Shown here: piece after piece, positions 6,177-12,276 of the stretch
Layout of the letters: every line of letters begins with the position of its first letter
Numbering within the stretch: position 1 is the stretch's first letter
From: Roseburia sp. CAG:303
Lineage (GTDB): Bacteria > Bacillota > Clostridia > Lachnospirales > Lachnospiraceae
Reading direction: 5' to 3'
Length of the DNA stretch: 14,682 bases
NCBI GenBank assembly: GCA_000437755.1
Contig: FR900171.1
Span: forward strand, 20,239-34,920
Translations under genes and position numbers: made by a program
Notes under the pieces: generated by a model
The model's input: the letters and a program-made list of their open reading frames with translations, nothing else
What the model was told of the DNA's origin: nothing
The model's database searches: none

Positions 6177-7548
6177 TCCGCACCTCCGATTCCTGTGCAT
6201 TCTTTTTCTTTGATTTATATATCTCTATGAGTTCTTTTAATTTCACTGTATTTCCATTATGATACAGTACCGTTTCAAACACTTTGGATGCAAAGAACCA
6301 GATGAGTACCGTACTGGCAGCCAGAATCAGCAATGATATAAGACCGGTCTGCAGTGAAATTTTCCCCATCAGAAGATAAACAGGAACAATAAACATGGAA
6401 GACAGTGGAAAATAATAGATGAAATAATCAAACGTCCCAAAAGTCTCTCCTACATTTGCAAACATCATAAAAGCAATAACAAGATATGCTCCTATAATAA
6501 CAGCAAAAGAAAACAGTTTCAGTCCCTCTGACAGTTCTTCCACCTTGCTGACCGTTGCTCCCGCAATTCCTGCAATAAATCCGTAAAACAGAAATCCAGT
6601 CAGAATAACCACAACCGAAATAATCGTTCCCAAAATAAGATGTTCTCCTGCAAACACGGATAAAGCATCTGAAAACGTGGCATCCATACCATGCCCGGAA
6701 ACTGCGGTATTAATTCCCAGGGAGATTCCAAGGGAAACAGCCAGTGCTGCCAGTATGGTAAATACAGCCAGTGTTGCACTGATTACCTTTCCTACCAGAA
6801 GTGCCAGAGGTCTGATATTGGTCAGCAGATATTCCATAACTCTGGAAGTCTTTTCTGTCACAAGCAGTTCTGCTACCTTTGAACCTGCCAGGATAACAGC
6901 AAATAATATTACCATAAGATAGAAATACGTAACGGTATATTCCGTCTGGCTTAATGCGGCATCATACTTTGTGGTATTCCCATCCCGATCCACGGAATAT
7001 AGGGAATAATTTTCTTCTTTTAATAGATTTTTTATTTCGGTTTCCCCGACAGAACTGCCGCGGAAGAGAAATTCCTGGCTGTTTTCACTCAGATATTGTG
7101 CAAACGCATCCGCATCTTTTTCTGTGATATCGGATTTCTGACCATAGATAAGATTCAGTTCCAGTCCATAATCCACGGATTCCGGATTTTCATCATAGAT
7201 GCAGTGGATCAGGATATAATCTGCTTTTTCCGAATCCTTCAAAGCGGTTTTCTTCTCCTGTGCCTCTGTTTCCTCAAGAATCTCTGTTTCGATGTCCTGA
7301 TAAATTCCGCTATATCCGCCTGAAAATTTTTTCATCATTTCCACATCATTTCCATACAGATAAACTTTCTGAATCTTCGTCTCGCTTTCTGTGGAGGTAT
7401 TTTCCTTAATCAGGGAATATACCGGAAATATGCAGATACAGATCAGGCACAAAACGACCAGTGTTATCTTCATTGCCCGGCTTTTCATAGTCTGTACATA
7501 AGAAAATGCCATTACATCTTTCCAGCCGGAAAACATATTTTTATTCAT
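6166..7548 (-). CDS. ABC-2 type transporter permease (first of a pair)
   Basis: This is the first membrane subunit of the three-gene ABC exporter. It has 460 residues with one membrane segment at about 27-47, an extracytoplasmic domain to about 203, and then about six hydrophobic segments (near 204-224, 251-279, 303-330, 343-363, 377-395 and 400-420). It ends in a basic cytoplasmic tail. EKTSRVMEYLLTNIRPLAL (232-250) is the same conserved coupling region seen in the next gene, so the two permeases are paralogues and probably form a heterodimer. The start ATG overlaps the ATPase stop by 8 nt (ATGAATAA), a sign of coupled translation. It is NatB-like in layout. Nothing in the sequence fixes the substrate. 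Confidence 0.88.
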   Translation of the reverse strand: MNKNMFSGWKDVMAFSYVQTMKSRAMKITLVVLCLICICIFPVYSLIKENTSTESETKIQKVYLYGNDVEMMKKFSGGYSGIYQDIETEILEETEAQEKKTALKDSEKADYILIHCIYDENPESVDYGLELNLIYGQKSDITEKDADAFAQYLSENSQEFLFRGSSVGETEIKNLLKEENYSLYSVDRDGNTTKYDAALSQTEYTVTYFYLMVILFAVILAGSKVAELLVTEKTSRVMEYLLTNIRPLALLVGKVISATLAVFTILAALAVSLGISLGINTAVSGHGMDATFSDALSVFAGEHLILGTIISVVVILTGFLFYGFIAGIAGATVSKVEELSEGLKLFSFAVIIGAYLVIAFMMFANVGETFGTFDYFIYYFPLSSMFIVPVYLLMGKISLQTGLISLLILAASTVLIWFFASKVFETVLYHNGNTVKLKELIEIYKSKKKNAQESEVRNEK

Positions 7549-8476
7549 TGGCTGTCCCCACCTTTTCTACAAAAATTTCATGCAGGGACGGCTCTCTCAG
7601 TTCAAATCGTACCACCGGTATCTTTTCTTTTACCAGTGCTGTAAGAAAGCCCATTGCCTGTTCTTCACCGGAAACACGCAAATGATAGCCATCCGGTGTT
7701 CTTTTCAGCACATTCAGTTCGAACGTACGAATCAGTCCTTCGATATCACCCTCGCATTTTACAATCATGTTAATGCGTCCGTAGCTCTTTTTTATCTCAT
7801 TCAGATTGCCCTGCAGAACTGCATTTCCTCTGTTTAAGATTGTAATGTCACTGCAGAATTCCTCTATCGTCTCCATCTGGTGACTGGACATAATCAGATA
7901 CACCTGTTTTTCCATCAATTCCCTGATAATGGATTTGAATAAATCTGCATTTACCGGATCCAGACCGCTTAACGGCTCATCTAATACCACCAGTTCCGGT
8001 TCTGACAGTAAAGCCGCCATCAGCTGTATCTTCTGCTGGTTTCCTTTGGAAAGCTGATCTGCGGTCTTTTCTTTCTCCCGCTTTTTCTTCTTCTCCGTAT
8101 TCTGATAAATATATTCCTCCACTTCCAGTCTCTCCGCCCAGTAACGGATTCTTTTCTTCGCTTCTTCTTTCGGAACATTTTTCAGTTTTGCAAAGTATAA
8201 AAGCTGATCCATCAATGTATACTTAGGATACAGGCCTCTTTCTTCTGCCAGGTATCCCACATTTACTTCCATAGGATTCATTTTCTTTCCGTTCCATAAC
8301 ACTTCACCGGAATCATATGCCAGCATTCCCAGCATAATTCTCAGTGTTGTAGTCTTCCCGGCACCGTTTGTTCCCAGGAGTGCATAGACTCCCGGCTCTG
8401 ACATTTTAAAACTTAAGTCATTTACAACCGTCTTTTCTCCATATTTTTTTACAAGCTTTCTTATTTCTAATGACAT
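7541..8476 (-). CDS. ABC exporter ATP-binding protein (NatA-like)
   Basis: This is the ATPase driving the two permeases encoded immediately downstream. In its 311 residues the Walker A is GTNGAGKTT (35-43), the signature LSKGNQQK (142-149), the Walker B LVVLDEP (162-168) with catalytic Glu167, and the H-loop His199 in MSSHQ. A C-terminal extension of about 85 residues ending SLHEIFVE is typical of the NatA-type group with a DUF4162 tail. The Q-loop region reads YLAEERGLYP, the form usual in this group. A lysine-rich stretch at 129-137 (KKKKREKEK) sits just before the signature and looks like an insertion. The ATG at 8474-8476 has an AGGAGGA ribosome site. No convincing separate promoter is seen in the short gap after the ppa terminator. 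Confidence 0.92.
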   Translation of the reverse strand: MSLEIRKLVKKYGEKTVVNDLSFKMSEPGVYALLGTNGAGKTTTLRIMLGMLAYDSGEVLWNGKKMNPMEVNVGYLAEERGLYPKYTLMDQLLYFAKLKNVPKEEAKKRIRYWAERLEVEEYIYQNTEKKKKREKEKTADQLSKGNQQKIQLMAALLSEPELVVLDEPLSGLDPVNADLFKSIIRELMEKQVYLIMSSHQMETIEEFCSDITILNRGNAVLQGNLNEIKKSYGRINMIVKCEGDIEGLIRTFELNVLKRTPDGYHLRVSGEEQAMGFLTALVKEKIPVVRFELREPSLHEIFVEKVGTANE

Positions 8477-8506
8477 TACATCCTCCTAAATTATCCGTAA
8501 TATAAG

Positions 8507-8578
8507 CAATAAAACAAAACATCAGAATATCTATTCAGGAACTTTTTGGAATGAAGCAGCCTGAAAACTATCCTGATG
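8507..8578 (-). terminator. Terminator of the NTPase-fabH-ppa operon
   Basis: About 20 nt past the ppa stop, 8560-8578 and 8520-8539 form an imperfect hairpin of about 19-bp arms: CATCAG pairs with CTGATG at the base and CAGG/CCTG at the top, with mismatches between, around a 20-nt loop. On the minus strand it is followed by GTTTTGTTTTATT, a good T-run. This closes the ppa transcript before the ABC exporter genes, though some readthrough is likely given the mismatched middle. Confidence 0.65.
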
Positions 8579-8597
8579 CATACAAGATGAAACCTTT

Positions 8598-9140
8598 TTA
8601 ATATGGTGATCTCTGACCAAATTTTAAATTATAATTACTGATACAGTTTTCAATAATCCGGGTTGCTTCCTGAGGACCGCCAAATTCGTCAACCTTGGTT
8701 TCTTTTCCTTCCAAATCTTTGTATACCGCAAAGAAATGCTTAATCTCATCAAAGACATGGGTTGGAAGCTGTTTGATATCTGTATAGCTGTTATACATCG
8801 GATCATTATACGGAATGGCAATAATCTTCTCATCTCCCATTCCATTATCCAGCATCTTCATAACACCAATCGGATAACATTTTACCAGTGTAAGCGGTTC
8901 CAGTGGTTCTGAACAGAGTACCAGAACGTCCAGTGGATCTTTGTCATCACCGTATGTTCTCGGAATAAAACCGTAATTTGCCGGATAATGTGTTGATGTA
9001 TACAGGATACGATCCAGAACAATCAATCCTGTTTCCTTGTCTAATTCATACTTTTTTTTACTTCCTTTTGGAATCTCCACAACAGCTACAAATTCTGTCG
9101 GGGAAATTCTGTCAGGATTAATATCATGCCAAATATTCAT
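8598..9140 (-). CDS. ppa: Inorganic pyrophosphatase, family I
   Basis: The enzyme hydrolyses pyrophosphate to phosphate in the cytoplasm, pulling biosynthetic reactions forward. The 180 residues match family I (soluble, Mg-dependent) length and layout: VEIPKGSKKKYE (21-32), HYPANYGFIPRTY (51-63), the metal-binding DKDPLDVLVL (66-75) with Asp66, Asp68 and Asp71, and NGMGDEKI (99-106) with Asp103. The residue after Asp66 is lysine where a small or acidic residue is usual in the classical signature; I would not read inactivity into this. The start at 9138-9140 has an AAAGGAAG site. It lies 28 bp after fabH and shares its transcript. A family II enzyme, common in some Firmicutes, would look quite different. 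Confidence 0.95.
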   Translation of the reverse strand: MNIWHDINPDRISPTEFVAVVEIPKGSKKKYELDKETGLIVLDRILYTSTHYPANYGFIPRTYGDDKDPLDVLVLCSEPLEPLTLVKCYPIGVMKMLDNGMGDEKIIAIPYNDPMYNSYTDIKQLPTHVFDEIKHFFAVYKDLEGKETKVDEFGGPQEATRIIENCISNYNLKFGQRSPY

Positions 9141-9168
9141 TTTTATCTTCCTTTCTGCATTAATTTGA

Positions 9169-10131
9169 CTACAATTCTATATAAGAAGCTCCCCAGGTCA
9201 GTCCACCGCCAAATCCGGCCAGAACCAATCTGCTTCCGGGAGAGAATCTTCTTTCTCTTCTGACTTCATCAAGCAGAATTGCAATGCTTGCTGCCGATGT
9301 ATTTCCATAATGATTCAGGTTAACCGGTACTTTATCCTCCGGGATGCCAAGTCTTTTTGCCACGGATGCAATAATCCGGACATTGGCCTGATGTAATAAG
9401 AAGCAGTCTATCTCATCAAGTGCCACACCGGCTTTTTCCGTCACCTGCCGGATTGCTTCCGGAACGGTTTTAACGGCAAATTTAAAAACTTCCTGGCCAT
9501 TCATGCTCATATAGTAATCGGTATCTGTGAAATCATTCTTTACCAGAAGATTCTTAAGCGGTATTCTGCCTGCCTGCAGGACATCGCCTTTCTGGCCGTC
9601 TGATCCGGTAACCGCCACATATCGTTTTGTATTATCTGCCCGGACAAAAACCGCACCAGCTCCGTCTCCAAATAAAACGCAGGTAGCACGATCCGTCCAG
9701 TCAATGACTTTGGATACCATATCTGCTCCAATGACAAGTGCATTCCGGTACATTCCCGATGCCAGATATGCATTTGCCGTATTTAATGCAAACACAAAGC
9801 CTGTACAAGCTGCACTGAGGTCAAAACAGGCTGCATGCACTGCCCCGATTTCTTTCTGGACCTTGCATGCTGTTCCCGGCATCGCCTCATCTCCCGTCAT
9901 GGTTGCCACAATAATCAGTTCTACCTCTTCCGGAGAAACTTCTGCATCTTCGAGTGCAACAACAGCGGCTTTTGCCGCCATCTCCGATGTTGTTTCTCCT
10001 TCGCTGATATGTCTCTGGCATATTCCGGTTCTGGAAGAGATCCATTCGTCATTTGTGTCTACTACTTCCGAAAGATCATCATTTGTAATTATTTTCCCGG
10101 GCAGATAACTGCCTGTCCCTCTTATTTCCAT
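9169..10131 (-). CDS. fabH: 3-oxoacyl-ACP synthase III (initiating condensing enzyme)
   Basis: FabH starts fatty-acid synthesis by condensing acetyl-CoA, or a branched or short acyl-CoA, with malonyl-ACP. The 320 residues carry the KAS III triad Cys109 (SAACTGF), His247 (LLHQAN) and Asn277 (HYGNTSAAS), distinct from the Cys-His-His of FabF. The N-terminal GTGSYLP and C-terminal AGFGGGLTWGA are standard. The ATG at 10129-10131 follows a GAGGT site and starts 20 bp after the NTPase stop. In many Firmicutes fabH sits at the head of the fab operon beside acpP. Here it is 5.4 kb away in a separate operon with an NTPase and ppa. Primer preference cannot be told from sequence alone. Confidence 0.96.
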   Translation of the reverse strand: MEIRGTGSYLPGKIITNDDLSEVVDTNDEWISSRTGICQRHISEGETTSEMAAKAAVVALEDAEVSPEEVELIIVATMTGDEAMPGTACKVQKEIGAVHAACFDLSAACTGFVFALNTANAYLASGMYRNALVIGADMVSKVIDWTDRATCVLFGDGAGAVFVRADNTKRYVAVTGSDGQKGDVLQAGRIPLKNLLVKNDFTDTDYYMSMNGQEVFKFAVKTVPEAIRQVTEKAGVALDEIDCFLLHQANVRIIASVAKRLGIPEDKVPVNLNHYGNTSAASIAILLDEVRRERRFSPGSRLVLAGFGGGLTWGASYIEL

Positions 10132-10151
10132 TAGATGTTCTACCTCACATA

Positions 10152-10679
10152 TTACAATTTTTCTTCAATATTGCGTAATACTTCATCCTGTGACATATTA
10201 TCAAGATCATAAAGTAAAACATCCCTGCGTTTCTTTATCTCTGCAGTAACTTTATTATTAATGTTTTTCATCAGAATAAACACTGTATTATCGCTGTCTA
10301 AAATCTTATTAATATATTTCGCAAATTCCGGTGAAGTATCTTCCCCACGTCCAAGTTCATCCAGTACGATACAGTCATATTCTTCCTGGTCCGTCTGAAG
10401 AACGTTTTTTAAACACTGCACACCGAACGTATCATATACTTCCTTTAGCTGTATTCTCTGCTTTCCTTTTCTGAGTGAAGTCTGTACCGGTACATTGTTA
10501 TGATAATCTTCTAAATCCTGTATGCTATGGATATAATATCCTCTGAATTCATTTTCAATCATAAAATCCTTCATACGGAAGCCAATCGGTCTTAATTGCC
10601 GATCTTCCACAATCTCATCAAACAAACAGGATTTTCCGGTGTTTGACTGTCCAATAATTACAAACTTATTTAACGTCAT
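10152..10679 (-). CDS. Small P-loop NTPase, THEP1-like
   Basis: The product has 175 residues with a Walker A GQSNTGKS (10-17) and a Walker B YDCIVLDELG (101-110, Asp107-Glu108). The segment GFRMKDF...RGYYIHSI (33-53) and the pattern DELGRGEDTSPEFAKYI (107-123) resemble the nucleoside-triphosphatase THEP1/NTPase_1 family, whose members hydrolyse nucleotides with poorly known roles. I recognise this by motif order, not by a search. The frame is open to 10712, but the ATG at 10677-10679 has GGAGG (10689-10693), the earlier ATG has none, and the Walker A then lies at the usual distance from the N-terminus. It leads an operon with fabH 20 bp downstream and is served by a near-perfect promoter. A regulatory or chaperone-like NTPase is an alternative. 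Confidence 0.75.
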   Translation of the reverse strand: MTLNKFVIIGQSNTGKSCLFDEIVEDRQLRPIGFRMKDFMIENEFRGYYIHSIQDLEDYHNNVPVQTSLRKGKQRIQLKEVYDTFGVQCLKNVLQTDQEEYDCIVLDELGRGEDTSPEFAKYINKILDSDNTVFILMKNINNKVTAEIKKRRDVLLYDLDNMSQDEVLRNIEEKL

Positions 10680-10739
10680 CTCAATATACCTCCAGTACTT
10701 CTGGCAACTCATTGCCGCTATCTTTTGACATACATCACA

Positions 10740-10768
10740 AGTATACGCATAAAATCATTCAATGTCAA
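10740..10768 (-). promoter_or_regulatory. Promoter of the NTPase-fabH-ppa operon
   Basis: The minus strand has a perfect TTGACA (10763-10768), a 17-bp spacer and TATACT (10740-10745): the same two hexamers and spacing as the acpP promoter. Transcription would start near 10733, about 54 nt before the chosen ATG. An imperfect dyad, TTTTGA-N6-TCACAA (10723-10740), abuts the -10 box. Together with the rpsT promoter it forms a divergent pair, with 52 bp between the two -35 boxes. Confidence 0.85.
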
Positions 10769-10820
10769 TTACTTTTTCTGAAACGACGGACATATACGGC
10801 GAAATAAATACAAAAAGTAC

Positions 10821-10849
10821 TTGACACATTTCCTATCTTCGGATAGAAT
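10821..10849 (+). promoter_or_regulatory. Promoter of rpsT
   Basis: On the plus strand there is a perfect TTGACA (10821-10826), a 17-bp spacer and TAGAAT (10844-10849, one mismatch). Transcription would start near 10857, leaving a leader of about 110 nt before rpsT, unusually long for a one-gene ribosomal-protein transcript. Confidence 0.85.
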
Positions 10850-10856
10850 ACAACTT

Positions 10857-10966
10857 AGGTTTGCATTGTCCGCATTGTTCTTATATGCAAACGTTGTAAC
10901 TGTGAGTCCAATCTCTCTCAGCGGACTTACATATATAACAGTGGATTTGTAAATGGAGGAATAAAA
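10857..10966 (+). promoter_or_regulatory. Structured rpsT 5' leader, candidate autoregulatory RNA
   Basis: TTTGCAT (10860-10866) pairs perfectly with ATGCAAA (10885-10891). Its loop contains GTCCGC (10868-10873), which is complementary to GCGGAC (10921-10926). The same GGAC also fits AGTCC (10905-10909, pairing with GGACT 10923-10927), so the loop pairing and the local hairpin exclude each other. The ribosome site GGAGGA (10955-10960) follows about 28 nt later. Ribosomal-protein genes often carry such leaders for feedback by their product. That use here is inferred, and I cannot match it to a named leader family. Confidence 0.5.
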
Positions 10967-11230
10967 ATGGCTAATATTAAGTCAGCAAAGAAAAGAATCG
11001 AAGTAACAGCAATCAGAACAGCAAAGAACAAGGCTGTTAAGTCTAAAGTTAAGACAGCAATCAAGAAAGTTGAAACAGCTGTTGCAAACAATGACAAAGA
11101 AGCTGCTGCTGCTGCATTAAAGGCAGCTACAGTTGAAATTTCAAAGGCACAGTCAAAGGGTGTTTACCACAAGAACAACGCTGCCAGAAAAGTTTCAAGA
11201 TTAGCTGTTGCAGTAAACAAAATGGCTTAA
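10967..11230 (+). CDS. rpsT: 30S ribosomal protein S20
   Basis: S20 (bS20) binds 16S rRNA early in assembly of the small ribosomal subunit. The 87 residues are Ala- and Lys-rich and helical, beginning MANIKSAKKRI and containing the conserved SKGVYHKNNAARKVSRL near the end, the usual S20 length and pattern. It is the only plus-strand gene, with its own promoter, a GGAGGA site and a strong terminator, so it is a single-gene transcript. Codon use (many GCT, GCA, GTT, AAG) is that of a highly expressed gene and differs from its neighbours. The convergent neighbour holA and the gene comEC beyond it form the arrangement common in Firmicutes. Confidence 0.98.
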   Translation: MANIKSAKKRIEVTAIRTAKNKAVKSKVKTAIKKVETAVANNDKEAAAAALKAATVEISKAQSKGVYHKNNAARKVSRLAVAVNKMA

Positions 11231-11241
11231 ATCCGTTTTTT

Positions 11242-11266
11242 GTCCCGGCATCTGCCGGGACTTTTT
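11242..11266 (+). terminator. Intrinsic terminator of rpsT
   Basis: GTCCCGGC (11242-11249) and GCCGGGAC (11254-11261) make an 8-bp GC-rich stem with a four-base loop, followed directly by TTTTTCTTT. It lies 11 bp after the rpsT stop. On the minus strand the stem is followed by A residues, so it does not clearly serve holA. Confidence 0.93.
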
Positions 11267-11301
11267 CTTTGCCGTTTTTATCCCTTTCTGCTTCCCTGCG
11301 T

Positions 11302-12276
11302 TCAGGAAGCATATTTTACCAGTATCATTTCCACTCCTATCTTATCTTCCATCCTTCCGTTTTTCACCTCCTCTTCCACTCCGATACATTCCCTTAATGC
11401 ATTTTTCAGATCCGAACTCTTAAATTTTCCGGTCTGTCCGAGTGCTTTATTTACAACAAATGGTGCAAGTCCCATTTTTGCTGCAATCTCTTTGGCATTC
11501 ATTCCGCCGGCAGCAAGTTCCCCCGCCCCGAGCATGATATTGAACTGCCTAGATAACATATACAGAATACGCATGGGCGGTTCTTTTACTTCTATCATAT
11601 CATAATAAAGCGACAGTGTTTTTGTCCTGTTCTTATTGCCCATCGCATCAATCATGTCAAATATTTTGGAAACCGTAACTGTTGAGCAGATTTCATTCAT
11701 ATCATCAATTGTGATAATCTCCCTGTCCCCGGTATAGGAAATCAGTTTTTCCAGTTCACTGCTGATATGGTTCATATCGCTGCCGCACACCGCAAGAAAA
11801 TAATCCAGTGCCGGTCCGTTCATCTTCTTGCCCTCAGCTTTTAATAATCCGTTAATCCATTTCTCAAGCACTGCCGGTTTCTGCTGTGACAGTTCACAGA
11901 TATAGCCCAGCTCTTTTACCTTTTTGAACATTTTACTGCGTTTGTCAATTTCTTCCTCTACAAATACGGCAACCGCCGTGTCTGGTATCTGCGGCAGATA
12001 TTCCAGCAGTTTTTCATTCGCACTTTTAAAAAAACCGGAATTTTCAATCACAACCAGCCGTCTGTCCGCAAAGAACGGCATCGTATCAAGCATTGCCATG
12101 ATTTCTTCCGCCTTTGCGGATTTTCCCTCGAAATACGAGTAATTCATGGTATCATCCCCGCAAATTCCCTGTTTTAATCTGTCCTTATACTGTCTGCGCA
12201 GATATGCCTCATCCCCGTAAAGCAGATAAATACGTTTGTATGTCTGATCTTTTATATCCTGATTAATATTTCTCAT
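11302..12276 (-). CDS. holA: DNA polymerase III delta subunit
   Basis: The delta subunit is the wrench of the clamp loader that opens the sliding clamp for the replicative polymerase. From the chosen start it has 324 residues. YLLYGDEAYLRR (18-29) is the conserved N-terminal segment, followed by a TMPFFADRRLVVIEN strand-helix near 65-79 and a helical middle and C-terminal part, the usual HolA layout with a degenerate AAA+ fold and no intact P-loop. The frame is open to 12339, but the ATG at 12274-12276 has GGAGG (12285-12289), while the upstream part would lie wholly inside comEC. It overlaps the comEC end by 14 nt, so its translation is probably coupled. A small inverted repeat, GCTTCC/GGAAGC, spans its stop codon, but no T-run follows. 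Confidence 0.94.
   Translation of the reverse strand: MRNINQDIKDQTYKRIYLLYGDEAYLRRQYKDRLKQGICGDDTMNYSYFEGKSAKAEEIMAMLDTMPFFADRRLVVIENSGFFKSANEKLLEYLPQIPDTAVAVFVEEEIDKRSKMFKKVKELGYICELSQQKPAVLEKWINGLLKAEGKKMNGPALDYFLAVCGSDMNHISSELEKLISYTGDREIITIDDMNEICSTVTVSKIFDMIDAMGNKNRTKTLSLYYDMIEVKEPPMRILYMLSRQFNIMLGAGELAAGGMNAKEIAAKMGLAPFVVNKALGQTGKFKSSDLKNALRECIGVEEEVKNGRMEDKIGVEMILVKYAS

Noticed and set aside
8490..8517. A promoter TTGTTT-N16-GATAAT before the ABC ATPase gene
   Set aside because: The transcript would start within the ribosome site, leaving no usable leader, and the TTGTTT is part of the terminator T-run.
9527..10108. A 193-codon open frame on the plus strand opposite fabH
   Set aside because: It is wholly antisense to fabH with its catalytic triad intact, has no ribosome site and no recognisable motif.
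11283..11320. A holA terminator formed by GCTTCC/GGAAGC over its stop codon
   Set aside because: The stem is six base pairs and no T-run follows on the minus strand, so evidence for termination is weak.
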